Shown: positions 53,990-63,958 of the stretch, one piece after another | Layout of the letters: each line of letters opens with the position of its first letter | How positions within the stretch are numbered: position 1 is the first letter of the stretch | Assembly (NCBI RefSeq): GCF_900489465.1 | Contig: NZ_UEFQ01000016.1 | Coordinates: 124,001-188,000 of the forward strand | Length of the DNA: 64,000 nucleotides | Direction of reading: 5' to 3' | From: Aequorivita sp. CIP111184 | Lineage (GTDB): Bacteria; Bacteroidota; Bacteroidia; Flavobacteriales; Flavobacteriaceae | The notes under the pieces: generated by a model | What the model saw: the letters and a program-made list of their open reading frames with translations, nothing else | Databases searched by the model: none | Told to the model about the DNA's origin: nothing | Program-made: the position numbers and the translations under genes

Positions 53990-54662
53990 AATAAAATGTA
54001 TAGTTGTTGATGATGAGGAATTGGCGAGAAAGTTGATAAAAACCTATATCCAAAAAGTAGATTCCCTTGAATGTGTGGCAACCTTTGAAAACCCACTAGA
54101 AGCACTTTCGCTATTGAAATCTTCCAAAATTGACCTGTTGTTTTTGGATATTCAAATGCCAGACATAAAAGGCACCGACTTTGCTGAACTTATAAATACT
54201 ACCGATACCCGTATTATTTTCACCACCGCCTATTCAGAATATGCGCTGAAAGGATTTGAATTAAATGCACTGGATTATTTGGTGAAACCCATAACTTTCA
54301 AACGGTTTTTGAGCGCCGTGGAAAGATTGCCAAAACAAGAAAGTAATGAAGAAAATTACATCATTATAAAATCTGGGTACGACCTTCATAAAGTATTATA
54401 TCAAGATATTATTTTTATAGAAAGTGATAGTGAATATGTAAACTATCATCTTGAAAACGGAAAAAAAATAATGGCCAACCAATCGTTGGGCAAGTTGGAA
54501 TCCATATTGCCAAATTTATTTTTGAGAGTCCACAGGTCTTATATTGTGAACAAAGAAAAAGTAACTGGTTTAAAGAATAGAGAATTATTACTTTCCAAGG
54601 AAAAAATACCTGTTAGTGATAGTTACTATAACGCTGTTAAAAAAGAGTTATTCAATAATTAA
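53982..54662 (+). CDS. LytTR family response regulator
   Basis: A 226-residue regulator. The receiver domain (about 1-120) has VVDDEELARKLIKTYI and the phosphoacceptor in LLFLDIQMPDIKGTDFAEL (about D55). A LytTR DNA-binding domain follows (about 130-225, IIIKSGYDLHKVLYQDIIFI and LFLRVHRSYIVNKEKVTGL). It overlaps the kinase gene by eight bases and is surely its partner. It is followed by a terminator related to the one at 46806. Confidence 0.95.
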   Translation: MHKIKCIVVDDEELARKLIKTYIQKVDSLECVATFENPLEALSLLKSSKIDLLFLDIQMPDIKGTDFAELINTTDTRIIFTTAYSEYALKGFELNALDYLVKPITFKRFLSAVERLPKQESNEENYIIIKSGYDLHKVLYQDIIFIESDSEYVNYHLENGKKIMANQSLGKLESILPNLFLRVHRSYIVNKEKVTGLKNRELLLSKEKIPVSDSYYNAVKKELFNN

Positions 54663-54718
54663 GTATCGGTTTTCTTTTGTTTTCAGTGTCTTACTCTTGA
54701 TCTGTAATTTGTTATATT

Positions 54719-54754
54719 AGCTTATGGGTTTATTTTTTAATCTGTAAGTTTTTT
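54719..54754 (+). terminator. Terminator of the LytTR gene
   Basis: A hairpin with GCTTAT / GTAAGT and GGTTTA / TAATC arms followed by T-rich sequence. It is a diverged copy of the terminator at 46806, including the preceding GTTATATT word. Confidence 0.7.
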
Positions 54755-54773
54755 CTTTTAAACAAATACTAAA

Positions 54774-55316
54774 ATGAAAATCCACCTAGAAACAGACCGA
54801 CTCCTTATGCGCGATTTAGTGGACGAAGACGTGCACGGCATGTTTGCGATGGATAGTGATGCTGAGGTGCATAAATTTTTGGGAAACAAACCTATTGCTA
54901 CTATAGCTGAAGCACAAAAGTATATTGATTCTATAAAACAACAATACATTGAAAAAGGCATAGGCAGATGGGCTGTTGTAGAAAAAGAAACGGGTAGCTT
55001 TATGGGTTGGAGTGGGTTTAAGTTTAATACAGATATTCTAAATGGCAGATCAAATTATTATGATCTTGGATACCGATTCATTAAAAAATATTGGGGAAAA
55101 GGATATGCTACAGAAACTGCCATAGCTTCTTTGCATCATGGGTTTACAAATCTTGACTATAAGGAAATTGTAGGTATTGCCGAGGAAGCAAATACTGCCT
55201 CCAATATTATTTTGACAAACATAGGTTTAATTAAAAGGAACGAATTTTTTCATGAAGGAATCCTTCTTAATTTCTATTCACTCAGCAAAGAGGAATGGAA
55301 AAAGTCTGAAAAATAA
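54774..55316 (+). CDS. GNAT family N-acetyltransferase
   Basis: A 180-residue acetyltransferase of the RimJ/RimL type. It begins MKIHLETDRLLMRDLVDEDV and has the acetyl-CoA site in KKYWGKGYATETAIASLHHG (about 101-120), where the loop W-G-K-G-Y-A is conserved. NTASNIILTNIGLIKRNEFF is the closing motif. The substrate (protein N-terminus, amine or drug) cannot be told. It stands alone after the LytTR terminator. Confidence 0.93.
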   Translation: MKIHLETDRLLMRDLVDEDVHGMFAMDSDAEVHKFLGNKPIATIAEAQKYIDSIKQQYIEKGIGRWAVVEKETGSFMGWSGFKFNTDILNGRSNYYDLGYRFIKKYWGKGYATETAIASLHHGFTNLDYKEIVGIAEEANTASNIILTNIGLIKRNEFFHEGILLNFYSLSKEEWKKSEK

Positions 55317-55367
55317 CGCTAATTCCTTATTAATCACTAAATTAGTGCTGTGGTGATAATCAGCATT

Positions 55368-55865
55368 ATGAAACTTATCAAATTACATTTTTCTTTTTTA
55401 GTCCTTTTTAGCATTATCCTTTTTACGGGTTGCGAAGCCACATTAGCTCCTGCTTATGATCAGGCTATTGTAAAGAGTGTTACAGAAAACAGCGAGTTGG
55501 CAATGCGTTTTTTTGCTGAGCTGGATGGAGGTACAGAGGTTGAAAGTTTTGAACTGCGAGAAGAAACTTATAATGTGCTAATAGGTGCTTTTGAATCGCT
55601 TAAACTGCAAGCTAAAGCGCGCCCCGTACCTAAAAACGTGGCTTTGGATAAGATAAACCAACTACTACAAGCTAGAGGTAGTAATGGGATTACCGGTGAT
55701 TATCCCAGTGCCTTTGCCTTTGAACAGATAGCCAAAACATTTATAAAAATGAAAGTAGTGGATAGCGATAGAGGTTTAAAGCCACTAGCTTTAGAGGCAT
55801 TTAAAGGGCAAGTTGAAATATTTTTGGACCAGGCTATAACTTATGAAAGTTTCTTAAAACGATAA
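55368..55865 (+). CDS. Lipoprotein of unknown function (pair member 1)
   Basis: A 165-residue lipoprotein (LVLFSIILFTGCEATLAPAYDQ, Cys about 21; start at ATG 55368). The mature part is all-helical, with DQAIVKSVTENSELAMRFFA near residue 30 and ALEAFKGQVEIFLDQAITYE near the end. I recognise no family. Its stop is four bases before the next gene, so the two are co-translated. They are probably partners. Confidence 0.75.
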   Translation: MKLIKLHFSFLVLFSIILFTGCEATLAPAYDQAIVKSVTENSELAMRFFAELDGGTEVESFELREETYNVLIGAFESLKLQAKARPVPKNVALDKINQLLQARGSNGITGDYPSAFAFEQIAKTFIKMKVVDSDRGLKPLALEAFKGQVEIFLDQAITYESFLKR

Positions 55866-55869
55866 TGAT

Positions 55870-56184
55870 ATGAGTGAAAATGTAGCAAATATTATTACAG
55901 AGATAAAAGATATTTCTTCAAGCATATTGGAAAAGGATATTTCTGCAGTTCGCGGTTTCAGTGAACGCCAGGTTGAAGCGATCGCCAAACAAACGGCACT
56001 GATTCAAAATGGAGTAGAGAATGGTGATATTGACGAAGATCTCCGAGAGTTTTTTCTGGATGGGCTTGAGGCTATGGCGCTCAATTTTGTGAATACCCTA
56101 AAAGGTATTTTGGCGGTAACTATTGAAAAACTTTGGAATGCCTTGGTGAACTTTTTATATAAGGCTGTGGGAGTGGCTATCTAA
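55870..56184 (+). CDS. Small helical protein of unknown function (pair member 2)
   Basis: A 104-residue protein with no signal peptide. It is helical and acidic in the first half (NIITEIKDISSSILEKDI, GVENGDIDEDLREFFLDG). The last 30 residues form an amphipathic or membrane-active helix (IEKLWNALVNFLYKAVGVAI). I recognise no family. It starts four bases after the lipoprotein gene stops and probably works with it. Confidence 0.75.
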   Translation: MSENVANIITEIKDISSSILEKDISAVRGFSERQVEAIAKQTALIQNGVENGDIDEDLREFFLDGLEAMALNFVNTLKGILAVTIEKLWNALVNFLYKAVGVAI

Positions 56185-56311
56185 ATTAATGAATTAAAAC
56201 TTCAAGCCAACTATTTCTGAATTGACTAATTAACACATCTCGAATTAACGCATCCCCAATTATAATTTCGTAAATTTGCACCTTCATTTTTTTATTTATT
56301 AAATCATAATT

Positions 56312-56884
56312 ATGACTAATATAATATTGTTTGGCCCTCCTGGCGCAGGAAAAGGCACTCAGGCCGCTTTCTTAAAGGATAAATATAATCTGGTGCATAT
56401 TTCTACAGGAGATGTGTTTCGTTTCAATATAAAAAACAAAACTGAACTCGGCAATTTGGCTAAAAGCTATATGGACCAAGGACAGTTGGTGCCAGATGAA
56501 ATAACCATTGATATGCTAAGCAACGAATTGGATAACAATCCGGATGTTAACGGTTTTATCTTTGACGGCTTTCCTCGTACTGAAGCGCAGGCAGAAGCAT
56601 TAGGCCATTTAATGGATGATAAAGACTCTCAAATAGACGCCATGGTCGCTTTGGAAGTTGATGATGAAGTATTGGTGAAACGTTTACTGGAGCGAGGCAA
56701 AACAAGCGGTAGGGCAGATGATGCGGATGAAAGCATTATTCGCAACCGCATTAAGGTTTATTACGGTGAAACCGCTATTCTAAAAAACTATTACCAAAAA
56801 CAGGATAAGTATTTTGGTGTTGATGGGGTAGGAAGTATTGAAGAAATTACCGAGCGTTTGAGCGAAGTGATTGATAAATTGTAA
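56312..56884 (+). CDS. adk: Adenylate kinase
   Basis: A 190-residue short-form adenylate kinase that interconverts AMP + ATP and 2 ADP. The P-loop FGPPGAGKGTQAAFLKDKY is at about residues 6-24, the AMP-binding segment STGDVFRFNI follows, and GFPRTEAQAEALG is near residue 85. The LID is the short type without zinc cysteines. It is 103 bp upstream of obgE, as often seen in Flavobacteriia. Confidence 0.97.
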   Translation: MTNIILFGPPGAGKGTQAAFLKDKYNLVHISTGDVFRFNIKNKTELGNLAKSYMDQGQLVPDEITIDMLSNELDNNPDVNGFIFDGFPRTEAQAEALGHLMDDKDSQIDAMVALEVDDEVLVKRLLERGKTSGRADDADESIIRNRIKVYYGETAILKNYYQKQDKYFGVDGVGSIEEITERLSEVIDKL

Positions 56885-56987
56885 AATTTAAAACCGAAAA
56901 ATCTAAAACAGCAAAATCTTAAAGTGTAAAAACCGCATAGTCTAAACTTATTACTTTTACATTTATCATTTTACATTTATATTTTAT

Positions 56988-57986
56988 ATGACTGAAGGCA
57001 ATTTTGTAGATTACGTTAAGGTTCATGTTACTTCCGGAAAGGGAGGGCAAGGTAGCAAGCACATGAGGCGGGAAAAGTATATTCCCAAAGGTGGGCCAGA
57101 CGGTGGTGATGGTGGTCGTGGAGGTCACGTAATCCTTAAAGCCAACAAAAACCTTTGGACGCTCTATCACCTTAAATTTAAAAGACACTTTAAAGCTGAG
57201 CACGGCCTTCATGGTAGCAAGCAAACCAGCACTGGCGCCGATGGTGCCGATGTTTACGTTGAAGTACCGCTAGGTACGGTAGTACGCGATAAGGAAACTG
57301 AGGAAATACTCTTTGAACTCACCGAAGATGGTGAAGAAAAAATTGTTGCCAAAGGTGGGCGTGGTGGTTTGGGAAATGCACACTTTAAAACAGCCACCAA
57401 CCAAACTCCTCGCTATTCTCAGCCTGGTGAAGAAGGTGAAGAGATAGATATTATCCTGGAACTAAAAATACTAGCCGATGTAGGTTTAGTAGGTTTTCCA
57501 AATGCGGGGAAATCCACTTTACTTTCGGTTATTACCGCAGCAAAGCCGAAGATTGCCAATTATGAATTCACCACGCTAAAACCTAACTTAGGTATAGTGG
57601 AATACCGCGATTTCAAAACTTTTGTAGTTGCAGATATTCCCGGAATCATTGAAGGCGCTGCCGAAGGAAAAGGGATTGGCCATCGTTTTCTTCGCCATAT
57701 TGAACGTAACTCTACACTATTGTTTTTAGTTCCCGCAGATGCCCCAGATATCAAAGAACAATATGAAGTGTTAGTAGACGAATTGCGTCGCTACAATCCA
57801 CAACTTTTGGACAAAGAACGTTTGGTAGCCATCAGCAAAAGCGATATGCTGGATGACGAGCTTAAAGCCGAAATGAAAAAGATTTTGGATAAGCAGTTTA
57901 AGGGGATTCCTTATATGTTTATTTCTTCTGTGGCACAGCAAGGTTTGACAGAGTTGAAAGATAAGCTTTGGAAGATGCTTAATTAG
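56988..57986 (+). CDS. obgE: GTPase Obg
   Basis: A 332-residue Obg-type GTPase involved in ribosome assembly. The glycine-rich Obg domain (about 1-160, [20 protein letters not shown] and [13 protein letters not shown]) precedes the G domain, with G1 [18 protein letters not shown] (about 169), switch [16 protein letters not shown] and NKxD-like AISKSDML. A short C-terminal end follows; no extra domain. It lies 103 bp after adk on the same strand. Confidence 0.97.
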   Translation: MTEGNFVDYVKVHVTSGKGGQGSKHMRREKYIPKGGPDGGDGGRGGHVILKANKNLWTLYHLKFKRHFKAEHGLHGSKQTSTGADGADVYVEVPLGTVVRDKETEEILFELTEDGEEKIVAKGGRGGLGNAHFKTATNQTPRYSQPGEEGEEIDIILELKILADVGLVGFPNAGKSTLLSVITAAKPKIANYEFTTLKPNLGIVEYRDFKTFVVADIPGIIEGAAEGKGIGHRFLRHIERNSTLLFLVPADAPDIKEQYEVLVDELRRYNPQLLDKERLVAISKSDMLDDELKAEMKKILDKQFKGIPYMFISSVAQQGLTELKDKLWKMLN

Positions 57987-58096
57987 TTGCTGGTTTCTAG
58001 TTGTTAGTTGCTGGCGCTACTTTTCTTAAAAATTTCTTAAATAAATTTTCATAGGTCATTTTTTTCTTTTTTCTTACAGCCTTTAAAATAGGTATT

Positions 58097-61000
58097 ATGA
58101 AGAAAGGATTACTCTTTGTTTTGTTATTGGTTTCGGTGGTTGGGTTTGGGCAGTGTCCGGTAGGTCCTATAACACTTTCTTCACAAGCAGATGTTGATGC
58201 TTTTGCTACAACATATCCTGGATGTACACATCCACAAGGCTTAATAATTAATGGTTCAGATATTGAGGACTTGTCACCTCTTTCAATGATTACTGAAATT
58301 GGTGTTGTAAACCAGGGAGGATTTGAGATAATAAACAATCCACTATTAACAGATTTAACTGGCTTGGAAAACCTCACTTCCATTAGCTATGGAAATTTCG
58401 TAATTGAAAATAACCCGCAACTTACTAATGTTACAGCGCTTTTGGGTTTGTCGGGAGCAATTGGTTATTCCATAATTGTTAAAGATAATCCAGCGCTTAC
58501 AAGTTTGATTGGTTTGGATAATATTACTAATCCAGGAGATGATGACTTACATATTGAAAACAACGATTTATTGACAAACTTAAATGGTCTTCAAAATATA
58601 ACCGGAGCCGATGATATATTAATTATCAATAATGATGGCTTAACAGATTTGGCTGGTTTAAATAGCATTTCAAATACTGGTAGTGTTATAATTAGGGATA
58701 ATATAAATCTTGAGAATTTCAATGGCTTTCAATCCCTAACAAATATTGTGGGGCTTGAAATTGAGAACAATCCCATTTTAAGTGATATCTCTGCCTTTTC
58801 TAATACCGCTCTTTCTGAATATGGAAATTTGTTGATAAGTGGAAATCCAATGCTTTCTGAATGTAGTATTGCCCCCATTTGTTTTATTCTTGCGAATAAT
58901 CAAGGGGCAATAATTATTGAGAATAATGGATCAGGCTGTAATACCCAAACAGAGGTTGAGGCAAATTGTCCTACTTGCCCTACTGCTGCAATTATTTTAA
59001 GTACACAAAGTGATATTGATAATTTTGCCACATCTTATCCTGGTTGCACAAACTTTCTTATAGATATTACCGTGGAAGGAGCAAATATTACAAATCTTCA
59101 AGGGTTAAATCAAGTTGAGAGTTGTAGTAGCAATTTCGAAATTAGAAACAATCCACAATTGCAGAGTCTTGAAGGTTTAGAAAATCTTACTTATACGGGA
59201 CAATTGTTTAAAATTGTCAATAATCCATTGCTTCAAGATTTACAAGGATTGAATTCTTTTACAGGAAGAGGCATTTATTTGTTGGAAAACGATGGACTGT
59301 TAAATTTAAATGGGTTGGATTCCTATACAGATGGGCAGACAACATTTGTTGATTTTAATGATTCTTTAATAGATATTTCAGCATTAAATGTAATCTCTAA
59401 CTTTACTCAATACTCTCAAATCCGGCTTACCAACAATCCAAATTTGACTGCGTGTGCAATTGATGTGGTTTGTACGATAATAAGTGCATCAGGAACGGTA
59501 TCGATAAATAATAATGGTATTGGTTGTGAGGAATACGGAGATATTTATGCAGCTTGTGTAGGCTGTCCGTATGGTCGATATGTTCTTTCTAGCCAAGCAG
59601 ATGTGGATGCGTTTGGTGTAAATTTCCCAACTTGTAGGGAAGCAGACTTGTTGATATCAGGATCAGATATTGTAGATCTGACACCACTTCAAAATATTAT
59701 AAAAACTGATGTTCTTGTGCAACATAATCCGCTATTAACGACCTTAGAAGGATTAAACAATGTTAGCGAGTGCAATGAAATACTAATCCGGAATAATCCG
59801 TTGCTTATTGATGTAAGTGCTTTAGCCCATATTAGTTCGGTTTACAGAGTTACTGTGGATGCAAATAATTCATTACAGGAAATTGTGGGTTGGGATGCTT
59901 TGACCAACGCCAGTCTTGGTATTGAAATTACACAGAACGATCAGCTTCAATCGCTTGAAGGATTGCAGAATATTGGCAATACAGAAGCTTTAACAATTCG
60001 ACAAAATGCGAATTTGGAGAATCTTAATGGGCTTCAGGGATTAGCAAGTATCATCAATCTGGACATTGAGGAAAATGCTTCGTTAAGCGATATATCTGCA
60101 CTTTCCAATTTACAGACTAGTTTAAGCACTTTATCAATAGCACAAAATCAACAATTGAGTAATCTGAACGGTTTGGAAGGAATTCAGAATATCTATGGCT
60201 TACTATGGATAAAGAATAATCCTCAATTAGAGAATGTAAATGGATTGTCAAATGTTTCAAACATTGGTCTTGGGAACTTATCCTTGGAATTGCAATTCAA
60301 TGATTCCTTAAACGATATAAGTGGACTGGAGTTTATTGATCCAGATAGCTTTGACAATGTACTCATCAGTCATAATCCAAGCCTGTCCAGTTGTAGTATA
60401 TTAAGTTTTTGTTTGCCTTTGCAAGCTGGAAACACTAATTTATTTTTTAATAATAATGCCGTAGGCTGTAACTCAACCGCTGAAGTGCTCGACAATTGCA
60501 ATACTTCATTAAATACAGTTTTGGGCAAAATAACTTTTGATTTCAATAACAATGGGTGTGATTCAAATGATTATCCTGCCGGAAATTTAATTGTTGTTGC
60601 TACTACCCCTTCTAACCAATCTACAAGCACTGGTACCAATAGTGAAGGTGAGTTTGAACTGAAACTTCCCGAGGGAGAATATACTATAGATATATTAGGA
60701 TCTTCTTTGCCTGACAACTATACTTCCAATCCTCTGAGTGAACAAGTTATTTTTAACGGAACAGGTATTGTGGAAGTTTTGGATTTCTGCCTTACTGCCA
60801 CTACAGTCTATAATGATCTAAAAATTATGTTATTGCCACTTGGTGCAGCACGTCCTGGCTTTTTATCACATTATCAAATAATATATGAAAATATTGGGAC
60901 TACTACACTTTCTGGAAATGTTAGACTACAATTTGATGATTTGCGTCAACAATTTATGGAATCTCTTCCTACTGAAGATGATGTTAATGGGAATATTTTA

Positions 61001-61852
61001 AGTTGGAACTATACTGATCTATTACCTTTTGAATCGCGCATAATATATGTTGATTTTCAAAATTTTCCTCCACCAACAAATAATTCAGGAGATATTTTAA
61101 CTTTCCAAACCATTATAAATCCTTTAGCTGATGATGCAAATCCCGAAGACAATACTTACAATCTTAAACAGATTGTTGTAAACTCTTACGACCCCAACGA
61201 TAAACAAGTAAACCAAGGAGAAGAAATCTATGAAAGTGAAGTAACTAATTATCTGGATTATATTGTTCGGTTCCAAAACACGGGAACGGCAGATGCTATT
61301 AACGTACGTATTGAGGATTTGTTGAGCGATAAACTGGATTGGAATTCATTTCGTCCATTAACCGCAAGCCACAATTACAGAATAGAAATTCTTGACGGCA
61401 ACAATGTTTCCTTCATTTTTGACGACATCAACTTGCCGCCAGATGTATCCGACCCCGAAGGCAGCAATGGCTATGTCGCTTTTCAAATTAAACCGATCCC
61501 AAATATTGCTTTGGGCGATGTGATTCAAAATACAGCAGATATATATTTCGACTTTAATGCTGCCATCGTGACCAATACCATTTCCACAACAATAGTGGAA
61601 AATCTTGATGTTGATGAATTCAGTTTGGATGGAATGATGAAATTATTTCCCAATCCGGTTTCTAAAACACTACAAATAAAAACATCAAATTTAATTGTAT
61701 TTGAAAAAGCAACCATTTATTCCACATTGGGCAAACAAATTCTTGATACGGCAGAAAAACAAATCAACCTCGAAAACCTTTCTGCAGGTATTTATTTTGT
61801 TGAGATTGTTACAGATAAAGGAAGCGTTACAAAAAAAATTATTAAAAAATAG
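58097..61852 (+). CDS. Leucine-rich-repeat T9SS surface protein with three modules
   Basis: A 1251-residue secreted protein. After a signal peptide (MKKGLLFVLLLVSVVGFGQC) come three modules of LRR-type, 'L-domain' repeats. Each opens with the same kind of segment: CPVGPITLSSQADVDAFATT (about 21), CPTAAIILSTQSDIDNFATS (about 296) and CPYGRYVLSSQADVDAFGVN (about 490). A Ca-type SdrD-like domain (about 810-870), a beta-sandwich DUF11-like domain (about 1010-1160) and a T9SS C-terminal domain (about 1175-1251, FPNPVSKTLQIKTSNL) follow. It is likely an adhesion or binding protein. Confidence 0.94.
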   Translation: MKKGLLFVLLLVSVVGFGQCPVGPITLSSQADVDAFATTYPGCTHPQGLIINGSDIEDLSPLSMITEIGVVNQGGFEIINNPLLTDLTGLENLTSISYGNFVIENNPQLTNVTALLGLSGAIGYSIIVKDNPALTSLIGLDNITNPGDDDLHIENNDLLTNLNGLQNITGADDILIINNDGLTDLAGLNSISNTGSVIIRDNINLENFNGFQSLTNIVGLEIENNPILSDISAFSNTALSEYGNLLISGNPMLSECSIAPICFILANNQGAIIIENNGSGCNTQTEVEANCPTCPTAAIILSTQSDIDNFATSYPGCTNFLIDITVEGANITNLQGLNQVESCSSNFEIRNNPQLQSLEGLENLTYTGQLFKIVNNPLLQDLQGLNSFTGRGIYLLENDGLLNLNGLDSYTDGQTTFVDFNDSLIDISALNVISNFTQYSQIRLTNNPNLTACAIDVVCTIISASGTVSINNNGIGCEEYGDIYAACVGCPYGRYVLSSQADVDAFGVNFPTCREADLLISGSDIVDLTPLQNIIKTDVLVQHNPLLTTLEGLNNVSECNEILIRNNPLLIDVSALAHISSVYRVTVDANNSLQEIVGWDALTNASLGIEITQNDQLQSLEGLQNIGNTEALTIRQNANLENLNGLQGLASIINLDIEENASLSDISALSNLQTSLSTLSIAQNQQLSNLNGLEGIQNIYGLLWIKNNPQLENVNGLSNVSNIGLGNLSLELQFNDSLNDISGLEFIDPDSFDNVLISHNPSLSSCSILSFCLPLQAGNTNLFFNNNAVGCNSTAEVLDNCNTSLNTVLGKITFDFNNNGCDSNDYPAGNLIVVATTPSNQSTSTGTNSEGEFELKLPEGEYTIDILGSSLPDNYTSNPLSEQVIFNGTGIVEVLDFCLTATTVYNDLKIMLLPLGAARPGFLSHYQIIYENIGTTTLSGNVRLQFDDLRQQFMESLPTEDDVNGNILSWNYTDLLPFESRIIYVDFQNFPPPTNNSGDILTFQTIINPLADDANPEDNTYNLKQIVVNSYDPNDKQVNQGEEIYESEVTNYLDYIVRFQNTGTADAINVRIEDLLSDKLDWNSFRPLTASHNYRIEILDGNNVSFIFDDINLPPDVSDPEGSNGYVAFQIKPIPNIALGDVIQNTADIYFDFNAAIVTNTISTTIVENLDVDEFSLDGMMKLFPNPVSKTLQIKTSNLIVFEKATIYSTLGKQILDTAEKQINLENLSAGIYFVEIVTDKGSVTKKIIKK

Positions 61853-61856
61853 CAAA

Positions 61857-62342
61857 TTGAAAATTTTAGGTGTTTTTCTTCTTTTATTTATAATGGTTTC
61901 TTGTGCAACAACCGTAGGTGTTGAATATGATTACGATACCAATTTTTCAAATTATAAAACCTACAGCTATAATCCTGAGATGGATTCACACTTATCCCCA
62001 TCGGATGATAAATTGATTGAGGGAATTGCAGATAAGTTGCTGCCAACCAAAAATTTTGTAAAAAGTGAAACTCCTCAAGTTTACATTAATTTTTATGTGA
62101 ATGAAAAAACGGTTTTGTCCAAAAATACTGTGACAGTTGTTTTTGTTCCTATTGGTAAAAAGGTACACAGCCAAGAATTTAATTTTGAAATAATAGACTC
62201 ATCCAATAATAAAGTGTTGTGGAAGGCAGTTGCAAAAGAAGAGTTGAAACTAAACGCTTCACTTTCCGAAAAAGAAAAATATTATACAGAACTTCTTCAG
62301 GAAATTTTAATAAAATATCCTCCTAAAAACAATGCATATTAG
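61857..62342 (+). CDS. DUF4136-like lipoprotein 1
   Basis: A 161-residue lipoprotein. No ATG fits; TTG at 61857, four bases after the LRR gene stop, gives LKILGVFLLLFIMVSCATT with a lipidated Cys. The mature part resembles DUF4136 proteins (VEYDYDTNFSNYKTYSYNPE near residue 21, VYINFYVNEKTVLSKNTVTV in the middle, KYYTELLQEILIKYPPK at the end). It is a paralogue of the next gene. The function is unknown. Confidence 0.85.
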   Translation: MKILGVFLLLFIMVSCATTVGVEYDYDTNFSNYKTYSYNPEMDSHLSPSDDKLIEGIADKLLPTKNFVKSETPQVYINFYVNEKTVLSKNTVTVVFVPIGKKVHSQEFNFEIIDSSNNKVLWKAVAKEELKLNASLSEKEKYYTELLQEILIKYPPKNNAY

Positions 62343-62438
62343 ATTCAATTTGCGCATCAAATATTAACTGTTAAAGAATAGCAAACCCCAAACTAAAGGC
62401 AGTTTTTTTACGTATTTTTAATGAAAAGAGAATACATT

Positions 62439-62960
62439 ATGAAATTTCCCATCCTAATATTGCTTTCCATACTTTTAGCATCTTGTGGAGCCTCTGTAGC
62501 TGTAGATTATGACCAGCAAGTGGATTTTTCAAAATACAATAGCTATAATTATTTTCCGAATATAGATTCCGGTCTTAATGCTTTAGATGATAACCGAATT
62601 ATAAAAATTACAGATAGTCTGCTTCAACAACGCGGTTTTATAAAAAGTGAAACACCGCTCATTTATGTCAACTTTTATGCTCGTGAAAGTATTTCAAATT
62701 CCCGAAATACCATCGGTATAGGTATTGGAAGCGGGGGCGGCAATGTGGGTGTGGGTGTTAGTGGTGGTATTCCCATTGGGGGCAATGTGCTAAACCAAAA
62801 GTTAACGATGGACTTTATAGATGTTGAAAAAGATGATCTTGTTTGGCAAGCTATAGCCGAGGGCGAAATGAAAGAGCGGGCAACACCGCAGCAGAAGGAA
62901 GCCTATTATTTCTCAGTAATTCAGAAAATTCTTTCTAAATATCCACCTAAAACTAAGTAG
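62439..62960 (+). CDS. DUF4136-like lipoprotein 2
   Basis: A 173-residue lipoprotein (MKFPILILLSILLASCGASV). The DUF4136 pattern is clear: VAVDYDQQVDFSKYNSYNYF near residue 20 and LIYVNFYARESISNSRNTIG in the middle. A Gly-rich insert (GIGIGSGGGNVGVGVSGGIP) distinguishes it from its neighbour. ATG at 62439 fits the lipobox best; ATG 62421 is also possible. It is the paralogue of the gene at 61857. Confidence 0.9.
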   Translation: MKFPILILLSILLASCGASVAVDYDQQVDFSKYNSYNYFPNIDSGLNALDDNRIIKITDSLLQQRGFIKSETPLIYVNFYARESISNSRNTIGIGIGSGGGNVGVGVSGGIPIGGNVLNQKLTMDFIDVEKDDLVWQAIAEGEMKERATPQQKEAYYFSVIQKILSKYPPKTK

Positions 62961-63037
62961 TCAGTTTTTTTAATCTTTAATTTTCTAATCATATCAATTA
63001 CTTCAGAAAAATAAATCTTCTTCTTTATATACTTCCT

Positions 63038-63958
63038 TTGTTTGCAGTTGCCCAAACCAACTATAATCAGGCAGAAGAATATTTTAAACAGGAAAATTTC
63101 AGCAAGGCAAAACCTATTTTTGAAAATTACTTGAAGCAACATCCCGGCGATAAAAAAACTCGGGAATATTTGGGAGACATCGCCGCATATGCTAAAAACT
63201 GGGACACTGCCATTTCCTACTATGAAGCCTTGGCACAGGATGAAGAAAAAAATGCCAACTATCACTTTAAATATGGAGGTGCAATGGGGCTGAAAGCAAT
63301 GTCCATTAGTAGAATTCGCGCTGTTACATATATAGGTGACATTAAACACGAATTGGAACAGGCTGCAAAACTCGACCCAAAACACATAGAAGCGCGTTGG
63401 GCTTTGGTGGAATTTTACATACAATTGCCCGGTATTTTTGGCGGGAGTGAAAACAATGCAATTGATTATGCCAAGGAACTGGGTAAAATCTCTGAAGTAG
63501 ATGGGTATCTCGCCCAAGGTTATATCGCCGAATATACAGATAATCCAAAAGATGCAGAGCGTTACTACAAAAAGGCGATAGATGTGGGCGGTTCGCCACA
63601 TACTTACGAAAAGCTTTCAAATCTTTACGAAAAAAACAATCAACCTAAGGAAGCTATTGTTACTAATTCCGAAGCTTTAAAAAAGCACAAACGCAACCAG
63701 CTTAATTATCAAATTGGGAAGATTTCTGCCCAATACAACTTGGAGCCAGAATACGGCATTGATTGCCTAAGTCAGTATTTGGCCAATTATTCAATAAAAG
63801 ATGGCGTCCCAAAAGACTGGGCGTATTTTCGTTTGGCGCAGATCTATAAAAATCTGGGAAAGAAGAAAATTGCACTCACTTGGATAAACAAAGCGCTAAT
63901 TGGACGAACAGATTTTAAGGAAGCACAATTGGAAAAATCGCTAATTTTAGCTTTGTAA
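63038..63958 (+). CDS. Tetratricopeptide repeat protein with doubtful start
   Basis: A 306-residue TPR protein with about six helical repeats (YNQAEEYFKQENFSKAKPIF, AYAKNWDTAISYYEALAQDE, DAERYYKKAIDVGGSPHTYE, ALKKHKRNQLNYQIGKISAQ and others). It resembles exported Bacteroidota TPR proteins. The sequence in front (reading KINLLLYILPLFAVAQ) is clearly a signal peptide, but no ATG, GTG or TTG precedes it in frame; an in-frame stop lies near 62982. TTG at 63038 cuts the signal peptide in half. A rare ATA/ATC start or start-codon loss must be considered. Confidence 0.8.
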   Translation: MFAVAQTNYNQAEEYFKQENFSKAKPIFENYLKQHPGDKKTREYLGDIAAYAKNWDTAISYYEALAQDEEKNANYHFKYGGAMGLKAMSISRIRAVTYIGDIKHELEQAAKLDPKHIEARWALVEFYIQLPGIFGGSENNAIDYAKELGKISEVDGYLAQGYIAEYTDNPKDAERYYKKAIDVGGSPHTYEKLSNLYEKNNQPKEAIVTNSEALKKHKRNQLNYQIGKISAQYNLEPEYGIDCLSQYLANYSIKDGVPKDWAYFRLAQIYKNLGKKKIALTWINKALIGRTDFKEAQLEKSLILAL

